The position numbers were made by a program, and so were the translations under genes. Of a stretch of DNA of 64,000 nucleotides, positions 12,501-23,617 are shown piece after piece (the stretch's first letter is position 1; every line of letters begins with the position of its first letter). Source of the DNA: Acanthamoeba lenticulata (Eukaryota; Discosea; Longamoebia; Acanthamoebidae). Location: NCBI GenBank assembly GCA_002179805.1, contig NAVB01000336.1:32621-96620 (forward strand), read 5' to 3'. Under the pieces are notes generated by a model. The model was not told the origin of the DNA. It saw only the letters and a program-made list of their open reading frames with translations, and searched no databases.

Positions 12501-13553
12501 AAACATCGCCACCGGCGGCTCGAGCCCATCGACGAAGAGGCTGAAGCCGAGGCCGAGACGGAAACGGACTCGGCCGCCGAGAAGGAGGAGGACGCACCCG
12601 AGGCTGCTAAGGCCCTCGAGCGCAAGAACCGGCGAGCCATGCGCAAGGAGAAGAGCCGCATCATGCTCGTCCGCAGCTCGTCCACGCTGCTGTACCAGAT
12701 CATGCGTGAGGGCGCCCTCACGCTCCAGCAGAACACGTCCGCAGCACAGCCGGCCGACAAGGAAGAACCGTCCAAGCGCGCGTCGCACTCACCCATCTCG
12801 CCGCGAGCCAACAGCGCCAGTAGCGTTGAGAAGGACAAGGACGAGACGCTCAAGCGAGCGTCACGCTCGCCCATCTCGCCACGGGCCAACGCCAGCAGCA
12901 GCAGCAGCGGCAGTAGCAGCATGGTGGCGACGTCAGCCAAGAGTTCCAAGTCATCGGCCGACGGCTCCAGCAAGAAGGGCACGCCTTCACCAACGGCGTC
13001 CTCAACTACGACGGCTGCGACAAAGAAGAAGAGCAAGGAGCGGAAGCCCGCCATCGCGTCGTCGGCTGGCGTGGTGGAAACGCGCACGCACTACGACGCC
13101 TCTTCGCCGCCACGCCTCCGCGCGCCGTCCTTCTCTGCCGAGTCCCTCCCCACTTCCGCCCAGTTGGCCGCCATGGAGGCCGACACGCCGCTACCCTCGC
13201 CCTCCTCAACTGGACCCAGTGCCAGCAATGCGGCCGCTTCGAACGCCACCGCCGCCGCCGCCGCCGCCGCCAGCGCCGTGCGGCCCGTCCTGCCGCCGCC
13301 GCTGTACAACCTGAAGAGCCTGTGCCTCAAGAACTGCCCCAAGATCACAGACCGAACGCTGGACATGCTGTGGCAGCGATGCCCGCACCTGCAGCGGCTC
13401 AACGTGACCCACTGCCCGCTGCTCTCCAACCAGAAGCTGATGTGGCTCCAGGATGTCTACGTCAGCATCGACATCGTGTGCAACGACCGCAGCCAGCTCA
13501 AGGGCGTACGCGGCAGCGGCGGCCCATGGAACTTCCAGGGCTTCTCCTACTAA
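3528..13553 (+). CDS. Giant Clu (clustered mitochondria) domain plus leucine-rich-repeat protein
   Basis: The start is ATG 3528, followed by an acidic Ser/Asp-rich leader. Exon 1 (3528-4047) joins exon 2 (4148-4315) in phase, giving NWNEKFQ, the Clu signature usually written DWNEEFQ. The Clu core follows: GGEKYIYHGIIFKFA, AAKSAGHELKSLMRFYG, LMSLIDYRGFRLVAMS, LVYGSSDYG, DIEGHIGLDGRNYVIDLAR, HLYRLFRPEF, SSDAFSGFG and GINVRYLG, ending near 6.6 kb. A TPR-like stretch (AIEATPDNVEIMKRYGDAL) lies near 6.97 kb. The frame then runs across intron 8216-8298 (joined residues HSEWCGMPLTDRV) into LRRs of the cysteine-containing type (LHLVNCDRITD, LTELNLSYSHHIGD, LKSLCLKNCPKITD), separated by Ser/Pro-, Ala- and Lys/Glu-rich inserts. 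The stop is at 13553 after FQGFSY. The protein is well over 2,500 residues. Clu proteins bind RNA and control mitochondrial distribution; the role of the LRR half is unknown. The fusion rests on a frame-consistent junction and needs transcript support. Confidence 0.75.
4316..4529 (+). other. Long AT-rich intron inside the Clu domain
   Basis: The intron begins GTACAAATAA and ends TTTAACCAG. It joins codons for ...HHKTIKP to ADHLGGRAGG with the split codon restored. At 214 bases it is longer than most introns here and clearly more AT-rich than the flanking exons, which is a good example of the base-composition contrast used for exon calling in this window. Confidence 0.8.
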
Positions 13554-13876
13554 CGCCAGGCCTAGTGCACGCACACTCGAGAAGAAGAAGCACTCCAGCA
13601 TCTCTCAGCCCATTTTTGTACCCTCCTTGTTCTTTGTTTGGCTGTCTTAGTAAATGTACATTGTCTTTCCAGCATCAGTGTCGTCGTTGCATAGCGGCGA
13701 CGAGGCCGTGGAGGTGAGAACAGGAAACTGGAAACTGAGGCAAAAAAAAAAAAAAAAAACCAGCCGTGAACACAAGAGAGGTCACCCCTTTTCTTTCTGC
13801 CAAGCAACACACGCCGCGGCCGCGATTCTTGGCTTGGTGTGGGCGGGAAGTAATCTCTCGCGTTGCGGGGTGAAGG
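13554..13876. other. Intergenic region between the Clu-LRR and P4-ATPase genes
   Basis: No gene is visible. The region contains an 18-base A run (13742-13759) and T/C-rich 3' UTR-like sequence just after the upstream stop. It must hold both the terminator of the upstream gene and the promoter of the flippase gene. Confidence 0.5.
13742..13759 (+). repeat. Poly(A) tract
   Basis: Eighteen consecutive A residues lie in intergenic DNA. The length may be uncertain because homopolymers are error-prone. It lies too far from the upstream stop to be read with confidence as a polyadenylation remnant. Confidence 0.9.
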
Positions 13877-16800
13877 ATGGATTCTTCCTTTGCCGAATTG
13901 CGCACCCGAGCAGGGCCATCTGACCAAATCTCAGCAGTATCACTCCCCCCCTGCATCCCCATCAACTTGTTCATAAATTGATTGAAAATGCAACCAGGGC
14001 AAGGGAAAGGAGCGTGATGAGCCTACAATAGTGCCGGAGGAGGACGATGAAGAAGAGGAAGTTGAAGAAAAGGGGGAAGAAGAGCTCTTTCCAGAAGATC
14101 AAGTGGGCTACCAGGAACCGCGCGTGGTGGCCATCAATCGACCAGACTTGAATATGCACTACAAGTTCAAAGACAACTACATCAGCACCACTAAGTACAC
14201 TGTACATATCTCGCCCCGCAGCCCCTCATGGCGCTGGAAGCCGCGCCGCTGATAGTACGCGCGCAGATCTTGAACTTCATCCCCAAGAACCTGTTCGAGC
14301 AGTTCCGTCGCGTGGCCAACGTGTATTTCCTCATCATTGCCATCGTCACTCTCACCCCGCCCTCACCCGTGAAGCCTGGCGCCTTTTTGCTGGCTTTGGT
14401 CATCGTCCTCGGCGCCACCGCCATCAAGGAGGGCATCGAGGATTGGGTGCGCCACCTCCTTCTGGCCTGTTTCATCCTGCTGCTTGCTAGCTCATCATGA
14501 TGAGTTTCTAACCTTAATGTGCCTCGCGTGAGCCAGAAACGCTATCAATCGGATCGACGAGTCAACTCGCGCCTTTGTGAAGTTCTGCGCAGGAAGCAAG
14601 ATGGCGGCACGGACAAGTGGGAATATGTACGCGCGCGATCGCTTCGGTTCTCGTCTCGTCGCCCCTTGGGGGGGGGGTTTCTGACTTCCCGTCGACTGCG
14701 TTGTACCTGTACAGGTCGAGTGGGCAGACGTGGTCGTGGGCGACTTGGTGCGCGTGAAGAACTGGCAACCGTTCCCGTCGGACCTCCTCCTCATCTCGAG
14801 CAGTCGTGCGGACGGCCAGTGCTACATCGAGACGTCCAACTTGGATGGGTACCTTCTGCCTTTTCTTCTTATTCCATTTGTTATCTGACCGGCCGTTGGT
14901 TGGCGCAGTGAAACCAACTTGAAGGTGCGGCAGGCCGTTAAGGAGACCACTGGCCTGACGGCGATGAAAGACTTGGCACAGCTCAAGGGTGAGCCATAAT
15001 TATTCTTTATTTATATATTCAATTGCTTTGTTTTTGTTTTTTTCTTTATTATCGCGTCTTTTTTCAAAACACTTATGCAAGTGGTGTGCTGGCAGGCTAC
15101 GTGGAGTGCGATGCGCCAAACGAGGACCTCTATCGGTTCGAGGGCTCCCTCACCCTCGAGTTGGAGGAATCGCACGCCTTGCAGATGGCGCTCGACACCA
15201 ACCAAGTGCTCCTTCGGGTGAGCCTTCCCTCCTGTCTCAGTCGACGCAGGTCTTTCTGACTTCTGACCCTCTTCGCCAACGCCCCTAATAGGGTTCGGTC
15301 CTGCGCAACACCGATTGGATCATTGGCGTCGTGCTGTACACGGGTCACCAGACCAAGTACATGCTCTCCACCACGTACGTCCTCCACCCCCTCCCGCCTC
15401 ATGTTACGATCGTAGCGCTGTCTAGAGATTATGTACCCCGTGGATGGACGAACGTGAGGTGACAATGTGTGCGTGGTGTCGCTGTAGTGACCCGCCCTCG
15501 AAGCAAAGCCGCTTGGAAAAGCTGATGAACCGGTTGATCATCATCGTGCTCATGGCCGAGCTGGGCATCGTTATCGCCAGCGCCATTCTCGGCACCATCT
15601 GGGAGGTTCGGCGCCACCTGCAAGCTCGAGGCCAGCGCCCACAGATTTGGCGACTCACCAATGCCCGTCTCTCTCTCTCTCTCTCTCTTCTTCCCCCCTC
15701 CCATGTCCCTGCAGGAGCTCAATGGGAAAGACATGTGGTTCCTGGATCTGGACAACCACCTCGTGGTGCAGCTGGTGCAGAGGCTGTTCACCTTCCTCGT
15801 GCTCTACTCGCCCATGGTGCCCATCTCCCTCTACGTCACTCTCGAGTTTGTGCGCGTCTTCCAGGCCGGCTTCATCGAGTCCGACATCGCCATGTACCAC
15901 GAAGAGACCAACACGCCCGCCTCGGCTCGGTATTTATTAATCTTTTAATTTATATAACAATTATTTTTTGTTAAATTTTCTGACTTTTCATGGTAAATTA
16001 CAGGACAAGCAACCTTAACGAAGAGCTGGGCCAGATCGACTACGTGTTCTCGGACAAGACGGGCACGCTCACATGCAACCAGATGGTGTTCCGAGTGTGC
16101 ACCATCGGTGGCACGATCTACGGCCAGATCCCGGACCTGTCGGCCAGCAGCACGGCCGCGACGTCCCTGTCGTCCTCATCGTCCGGCGTCGCCACCGCGG
16201 GCGTCGGCGGCAAAGGGCGGTCGCGCGAGGGCGAGCTCGTGGTGGCCCATGCGGCCGTGCACTCGGACGATGATGACGAGCTCGAGCTTGAGGAACTGCC
16301 CCACCAGGAAGGCGGCGCCGGGGCCGGCGTGGGCGCGCTCGTCAACGGCACCGGATCGGACGGAGCCGGCGGCGGAAGCAGCAGCAATGGCGCCTTGTCT
16401 TCGCCTTCATCGCCGCGCGATGACCCGCGGACGGCGCCCATCAAGACGCCCGACATCGAATTCCACGATCCCACCATCTTCCAACACATCGACGACGGTG
16501 CCGCTCCTCTTCTGTCCTGTCTGCAACGTTGATGTTGATGGTGGTAACGCTAATGATGGTGGTGGTCATGATGGTCCTTGTGTGCGCGCATACAGAGAGC
16601 CACCCAAACAGCCAGCGGGTGCGAGAGTTCCTGACGGTGCTGTCGGTGTGCCACTCGGTGATGCCGGAGGTCATCACCACGAAGACGAACCCGGTCGAGG
16701 AGCAAGCGCGCCTCAAGCTGATGCGGCAAAAGGCCAAGCAGCAGAAAAAGGCCTTCAAGCTGACCCAAAGGAAGAAGAAGAAGAACTATAGCAAGCTCTT

Positions 16801-19692
16801 TGACGAGCGCGAGGACTCGCCGAGCAGCGGCGTCGACAGCGACTCGGACCAGGACGCCATGCCGCACGATGACGACGACAGCGACCGTGAGACGGCCGAG
16901 TCATCTTCGTCATCCGAGTCGCCCAGCGCCAGTCAAGGCACGATGCCCTACATCTCGAGCCAGCTCGACAGCTCACGATCCAGTTGTCTGACCACATCAC
17001 ACGCACGCGCGCGCACACGCACGCAACGCAGGGCTGAAGGAGGTGCGGTATCAGGCGGCTTCGCCCGACGAGAACGCGCTCGTGGCGGCGGCCAAGCACT
17101 TTGGATACTACTTCCACACGCGGGCGCACAACACGGTCACCGTCAATGTACTGGGCCAGGACCTTGACTTTGAGGTGCTCAACGTCATGGAGTTCACCTC
17201 CAACCGCAAGCGCATGTCCGTCGTTGTCAGGTACGCCCACCTTCCTTGTCCTGGCCAAGAAGTATTATCTTGTTTTAAAATACATACATAAATAAATAAA
17301 TCCTCGTCCTTGACTTGTGGTGAGCAGGACGCCGGATGGGCAGTACAAGCTGTTCACGAAGGGAGCCGACAACGTCATCTACGAGCGCCTCCGAAAGTCA
17401 GATCCCTCGGCGCAGGTCACGGCCAAGCAACTGCACGAGTACGGCCTCGACCTTCCGCCAAGTCTGATCCCTCGCGCCTGGCCCGTCACTCACCTTGCCC
17501 GGCGGGATGGCGTACAGGTTTGCGTGCGCGGGCCTGCGAACGCTGTGCATCGCGGAGCGAGTGCTGGACGCGGCGCAGTACCGGGCGTGGAACGCGCGGT
17601 TCCAGAAGGCGGCGCTGTCGTTCAACGGGCGAAAGACCAAGCTCGACCAGCTGGCCGAGGAGATCGAGGTCGACCTCGAGCTGCTCGGGGCCACGGGCAT
17701 CGAGGACAAGCTGCAGGACGGCGTGCCGGAGACCATCGAGTCGCTCCTCGACGCCGGCATCAAGGTGTGGGTCCTCACCGGCGACAAGCGCGAGACGGCC
17801 ATCAACGTGGGCAAGGCCTGCAACCTGCTCAAGAACGACATGATCACCCTCATCCTCTCCTCCGACACCAAGATCGGCACCAAGCAGCGCCTCGACTACC
17901 TCCTGGGCCTCTTCACCGCCAAGCGCTGGGACCTTCTCGCCCGCGAGCACGAGCGCGACGACGACACCCTTCCGCGCGGGCCCACCGACAACGATAATGC
18001 CGCCGGCGGGTCAGGCTTTGCTTGGACCAAGGGCCAGCCCCTGCCCGGCATCGCCCTCGTCGTCGAGGGCCGGACCCTCGTCTACGCCCTCGAGTACGAT
18101 CTCAAGTTTGCGGTACGCGTCCGTCCCGTCCCGTCCCGTCTTGCCGAGCGAGCGTTGTGTCCCAACCAAGAGGCCTCTGTCGTGTTTGTCGCGCAGTTGT
18201 TGTCGCTGGCGCAGCAGTGCCACACGGTAGTGTGCTGCAGGACGACGCCCATGCAAAAGACCCTCATGGTGAAGCTGGTCAAGGACAGCGAGACGCCCGA
18301 GACCCTCACCCCCAAAGAGAAGATCCAGCTCGAGCTCCGCAAGACCGCCGGCTACTTAACCAACCAGAAGAAGGTGACGACGCTGGCCATCGGCGATGGC
18401 GCCAACGACGTGCCCATGATCCAGGCCGCCCACGTCGGCATCGGCATCTCCGGCCGGGAGGGCATGCAGGCCGTCCTCGCCTCGGACTACGCCATCGCTC
18501 AGTTCCGCTTCCTCAAGCGTCTGCTGTTCGTGCACGGGCGGTACTCGTACAAGCGCATGTCGCTCCTGGTGCTCTACTTCTTCTACAAGAACATGCTCAT
18601 CGCCCTCATCAACTTCTGGTGGTCCTTCTTCACCGGCTTCTCCGGCCAGGTCCGTTCGCCCTCCCCCCTTTGCTGTCAGCTCGAGCTCACGCTGCGCTGT
18701 GGCGGAGGACAGACAGTGTGGGACAGCTACCTGGGCATCGGGTTCAACCTCCTGTTCACGTGCGTCCCGATTGTCGTGTGCGCCGTCATGGACAAGGACG
18801 TCCCCATCAAGGCCCTCGATCGCTTCCCGCGCCTCTATCGCGACGGGCAGTGGAACCAGTCGCTCCACACGGGCATCTTCGTCCGGTGGCTGTTCACGGC
18901 CGTACGCGCCCTCCTCCCCGCTTTGCGCATTTCTGAGGGCTGATCGCGGCAATATGGGTGTCTCGGGACACAGGTGCTGTCGTCGTTCCTGATCACGACG
19001 CTCAGCATCGCCGTCTTCAACACGGCCAGCGTGTACGGACTGATGCTCGGCCTGTGGGACGTCAACACGGTCATCTACACGTGCACCGTTATGGTGGCCA
19101 ACCTGCGACTAGCCCTCGCCTCCAGGTTCCCATCCCGCCACACCTTGTTCCTACCCCAATGTTGTCCTCATCAGTATGCCATAAACTGACGCAACGAACA
19201 AATGATTGCAGCATGTGGACAACGATCCACCACGTTGTGATGTGGTCCAGTATCCTCTCCTGGTTCGTCGTTGCGTCCATCTACTGCTCCGATGTGGCCC
19301 TTTACCTTGCCCCAGGTATCTCCCCCCTCCCTTTCCTGCGCCACTTGGGTCCAGGTCCTCACACGATGCACGTGCGGTGTGACAGACATGTTCCACGTCA
19401 TCTTCCACCTTCTCTCGGTGCCCACATTCTGGTTCATCATTCCGCTGCTCTGCCTCGTGTGCCTCCTGCCCGACATCGTGTGGGACTTGTACGCCCTCCC
19501 TCGCCCTCGCATACTTTCCTCTCCCATTCATGATGATGCTCACAAATGGGTGCTGGGAACAGCGTGAGGCGGACCTACTTCCCGGAGAACTATCAGGTCG
19601 TGCAGGAGATCTTCAAGGCCGAGGAAGAGGAACGCCAGCGGAAGATGCGGCTGGGCACAGCACCTCAGCTGTCAATGCAGGAGACGCTCTGA
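13877..19692 (+). CDS. P4-type ATPase (aminophospholipid flippase)
   Basis: ATG 13877 opens exon 1 ([20 protein letters not shown]). A GTATCA...CCAG intron then joins in frame to [17 protein letters not shown] at 13998. P4 motifs follow in order: [18 protein letters not shown] (first membrane region), [24 protein letters not shown] (actuator domain), [15 protein letters not shown] (transmembrane helix with the P4 PISL signature), phosphorylation motif DKTGTLT at 16053-16073, KGADN near 17365, [15 protein letters not shown], and hinge [19 protein letters not shown] from 18392. Further membrane helices run to the TGA at 19690-19692 (tail [15 protein letters not shown]). Introns are numerous. 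These enzymes flip phosphatidylserine or phosphatidylethanolamine to the cytosolic leaflet, normally with a CDC50 partner, which is not in this window. Two large Ser/acidic inserts (about 16140-16480 and 16800-16990) follow the phosphorylation site. The total is about 1,350 residues. Confidence 0.93.
15668..15688 (+). repeat. (CT)n tract in a flippase intron
   Basis: A CT dinucleotide run sits inside an intron of the P4-ATPase gene, just upstream of a CCTGCAG acceptor. It doubles as an extended polypyrimidine tract. Confidence 0.8.
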
Positions 19693-19955
19693 TCAACACC
19701 CTTCTGCCTGCTTTTCTTCTTGCTCTATCCATCTGGTCCATTCCTGGCAGACGCCACGCCCCCTCCTTTCTCTTCCCTCTCTTCGCAACACATAAAGAAC
19801 AAAAAAAAGACGAAGTTCGAGGTGGCTGGGGCTCTATTCTGCTGCAAAACGCGGTGGGGGGCGAAACGAATACCCAGGCGGAGGATGCTCCGGCTACTCT
19901 TAGGAAGAGCCTTTCTCCCACGGCTCCCGGGCCGAGCCGCTGTATTGGGCACATA
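19693..19955. other. Convergent 3' intergenic region
   Basis: This lies between the flippase stop (+) and the stop of the minus-strand type I membrane protein. A purine run (about 19798-19815) is present. No gene is seen. The two 3' UTRs must share about 260 bases. Confidence 0.5.
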
Positions 19956-20935
19956 TCAGTCCTTCTTGAGCATCTTCTGGACAAGGCGCCTCCGAAGGTA
20001 GAACTTGTAGAGGAAGGTGAAACACAGCGTCGAGGCCAGGAGCGTGAGCATGCAGCACACGAGCACAAACAAGACGCTCCCTAGCCTGCTCTCCGACTCC
20101 ATGGACCCCTCCCGCGTGGCCGACGAGAAGGGCAGGTGCGTGTGACCGTTGAACCTGCACTCAACAGATGTCAACGCTCCGGCATCTGAGAGTCCCTCAG
20201 GCGCGATGGACGGCTGGCACGCACCACTTGACAGGGCCGTGCATGGTGATGACGGTGCCCGGTCTGCCGTACTGGAGGCGGTTTCGCACCGAGTAGGAGG
20301 CAGCGCCAAGAATGCGGCCCGCCTTTGCATGGAAGATGAAGTTGAGGTGATTGTCTGCACCAACACAACGTGTACCAATAAGCGGACGGTGGAAGAGATG
20401 AAAGGCCAAGGCAGAGTGTACCGATGTGGAAGTGGTCGCCCTCAGCAACGCCCCAGAGGGAGATGGAGAAGGGGACGTACCAGTCGTGCCCCTCGGGCAC
20501 GACGGGCACCATAGCCACGCGGCAGTTCAAGTTGAGCTCACGCCGTATGACTGCTGTGTAGTATTCAAAGTCTGCCTGATCCTTGACTGGCCAGCCGCAA
20601 GTAGCAAAGGATTCGACGCCATAGGTGAACGTGACTTGTTCGCCCGTCTCAACGCAAGTCCTATGCGGACGCGGTGAAGTGGAAGTTTAATTCAAAGCGC
20701 CAAACGCTGCAAACGGCGTGCAGTGTACGTACGGGCCAGGTTGCCACTGGCCATCCCTGCTCAGGCACTGGATGGTCACGTTTTGGCCGATGCGGTAGCC
20801 CGTGATCTCATGCTTGTGCAGCAATTTGCCCAGTATGGGGTTGGGCCGCATTTCCTGAACATGGCCAGAGGCTAACAACCCAAATGTGGTCATTACCAAC
20901 ACAAATAACACTACCGTGCTGTTCATCTCTCGCAT
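19956..20935 (-). CDS. Putative type I membrane protein, function unknown
   Basis: The minus-strand start at 20935 gives MREMNSTVVLFVLVMTTFGL, a good signal peptide, followed by ASGHVQEMRPNPILGKLL. After an intron the next exon reads TCVETGEQVTFTYGVESFATCGW and LNLNCRVAMVPVVPEGHDW. A further exon carries NHLNFIFHAKAGRILGAAS. The last exon has SRLGSVLFVLVCCMLTLLAS, a single membrane helix, then a short basic tail (YLRRRLVQKMLKKD) and a stop at 19956-19958. The several cysteines and N-x-S/T sites fit a lumenal or extracellular domain. I do not recognise the family. The gene starts 70 bases after the stop of the next minus-strand gene. A donor-like GTGAGA overlaps that stop, so one longer transcript joining both cannot be fully excluded, but the signal peptide argues for a separate gene. 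Confidence 0.55.
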
Positions 20936-21004
20936 CGGTTCGGTGCCACACAAGCAGGAAAAAAATGGAAAAGTATTTTCAAAACATAAAATAACAAACA
21001 ATTC

Positions 21005-23510
21005 TCACCACGCCACTGTTGTGTTGGCCTTGATGGTAGCTTCCCTCTCTCTCGTTTTTAGCTTTCGCTCGCTGCGGCTCATCATCTCGTATTCGTCGAT
21101 GTCATCGCTTCGAGTACGTGTCTTGTCGCCGAGTAGGATGAGCACGCACATCAAAACCGACCAGGGCACACACCAGACGACCATCCCTACGACTATAAAG
21201 TTTGATGTGAAGCGCAGTGTGAGTACGTTACACATAGATTTTCTTCATCACAAGGCAGAGAGGTAAAGACGTACATATGAGGAAGATGCCCGCCCTGCAA
21301 GAGGAAAGACTGGCTTAGTCAAGTCTCTCAACACGAAAAAGGCTGGTTGGGCTCTCGTACAGGAAGTTTACACAGAGCGGTTGTTCTGTTCGGCTCCTCC
21401 AAACGGTGAAGACCTCGCAGCCGACGTAGGGCCGCATCTTGATCAGAGTCTTATTGTAGAGAATGGCGTTGTTGACCGCTGCCCCACCCATACGTTAACA
21501 CGTCTACAGCGGGCAAGGTAATGCTCAAAGGACAGAAGTACCCGTGCTGAGAGAAAGAGCAGCGCTTTGTATGGTGGAGTTGACGCAAACCTGGCCGCAG
21601 TCGTCAATTGAAAGCGTTCTGTTGAGGCAAACGCACGACGAGTTGCCGGCGCAGGTGTCGTTGCACGAATTGTATGGACACAACGTCTCGCTGCAATAGT
21701 AGAGCTCGCGGATGGCCTAAGCAAAGAGGAATGAAGAGTGGGTCTATGTTTAAACACAAAGCAAAGCGGTCAAGTGCACGTACGACAGTCTTGAGACCAG
21801 CAACATCCGATGAAGAGCTGCAATTCCTGCACGTGCCGGCGCAGCCTGAGCAGGACGAGCACAAGCTATCGTATTGGCTGCAAGAGTCGCTCAGCGTGGT
21901 GTTGAGCGTCTGTGGGTAAACACGCGCGGTGAGGGTGATGCTTCTGTCCAGGACAAGGACGAAGAGGAATAAGAACCGACAGCAGGTCGGGGTAGGCATC
22001 CGTCAAAGCGCTGCAGTTCTGACCGAGGGTGCCCAACACTTCCTTGAGAACCGGCGGTGCTTCCCCCTTTTTGGTTTGGTCGTATGTCTTGCAGATATCC
22101 GTGCCCACTGCGGCAGAGCTGATCGCCAGCAGCATGATCAAATAGACGAAAACAACCATGAACAAAGCCACGAAGAAGATGCTGAATCACAACATAGCTC
22201 ATGAGTTGAAGTGCACACGATCTTCTTTGCAAGGTGAGTAACACGTACAGGACTGTGGTAGGACAGTTGAGCTTGCACAACATGAGCACAACGATGAAGA
22301 CACAGAAACTGCCCAGGAAGCCAAATACACAATAAAAGGCGATGACGGCGCCTGTGTAGAAGTCTTCGATTGTACCCTGAGCATTCACGAAGTCACCCTT
22401 AGTACCGCCCCAAGCCGAATGGCTGGGTAAGGGGGTGAACCTTGTAAGAGCGAAAGGTGGACCGGGCTGAGTTCATTTGCGACACAGTGTCGGGAACGCT
22501 CACACCGATGCCCTGCATCACAACCGAGGTGGTGTTGGACACGTCGACAACATCGTCAACGAAGTCGGACATGTTGTCCACGAATTTCTTCATGCCGTCG
22601 TAGACCCACACATTCCCGAGTATAGGCAGAACGAGTAGGCAACTGCACGGACGGTACAGTGAGCCACATGACTTGCAACAGTGGAAGGTGAGGGCGAAAA
22701 TCGGATGCATACAACATAACGAAGCACGACAGAGCAAGACAAACGTTGAGCGTGATGAGCTCACAGCGGCGGTCTTCGTCCCAACACAATCGCGCGTGTG
22801 TGCAGCACCGAATCGAGTGGACCACCGTAAATATGATAATGAACAGGATGATCAGGAAGACTCCCACAGCAGCTGCCGGCACTGCCAGCAAAGATACCGA
22901 CTGACCCACACGACGCACGCCCATCAGACCACAAAGCCAACGCGTTGTTATCCGCGTGAAGGGAGGATACCTCGCCGTAGTCCTGCCAGGCGCAGCCCTT
23001 GCCAGCACTATAACCACAAAACTCTTCTGGTACGTCTTTTCCTGCATAGTTTTTCCTCGGCTGCGTGGAGAAGAAGCTTCGTGCGTCGCTGGCGATCCCA
23101 GCCTGGCCATCGTCGAGCAGTATCCTCCCTCCTGGCAAGTAAAGGTTATCGGATGAGAAACTAATGCATCGCCAAGAGTTGTACGTACCATGGTGGTGGT
23201 TGGGCTCATACGTGTGGAGTTGTTGTAGATCATCTCCTCTGGAAAGTACAAGGAGCACCACACAGAGAGACGCCAAGAGCAGCAAGCCGAGGATGGATGA
23301 GGCAGCACTTGCCCCCATACCGCCAAAGCTGCGCCCCCACCCTCGTGATGGTTCTCTCCGCCTGTTCGTGGGGATGGTATGCGTTGAGGTGCCCGACAGG
23401 CGAGGAGGCCCTCTCCTTCGATCTAACATGTTGGTGATAGCAGTTGGTGGTTGTCTTTGAACCGTTTGAACCACCTCTCTTTTTCGCGCGTTGTCAGGGG
23501 CCTTGCGCAT
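21005..23510 (-). CDS. Tweety/prominin-like multi-pass membrane protein
   Basis: The ATG is at 23510 (MRKAPDNARKREVVQ), followed by a basic Arg/Pro-rich cytosolic leader of about 55 residues and TM1 (SSILGLLLLASLCVVLLVLS). The first loop contains YAGKDVPEEFCGY. A helix pair follows (AVPAAAVGVFLIILFIIIFT, then LNVCLALSCFVML), then a long extracellular loop (VDNMSDFVDDVVDVSNTTS, SVPDTVSQMNSARSTFRSYK). Another helix pair (FYCVFGFLGSFCVFIVVLML and VALFMVVFVYLIMLLAISS) is followed by a Cys-rich loop (SCSQYDSLCSSCSGCAGTC and CNDTCAGNSSCVC) and a final helix (VVWCVPWSVLMCVLILLGD) with a charged tail ending KANTTVAW. The order TM, loop, two TMs, loop, two TMs, Cys-rich loop, TM is what tweety and prominin-like proteins and their plant relatives show. 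The family name rests on topology, not on a diagnostic motif. Confidence 0.5.
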
Positions 23511-23617
23511 GAAACGACGTTTGGCCGTTTCCCGCAACCCATTCCCTTATTTACATATTTAAAAACGAATAAAAACCAAAAAATACAACCTGGCAACAAC
23601 ATGGCCCGTACGCGCCC

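Noticed and set aside
11820..12788. Minus-strand open frame of 322 codons
   Set aside because: Antisense of LRR exons with clear LRR motifs on the plus strand; no domain is visible in the reverse frame.
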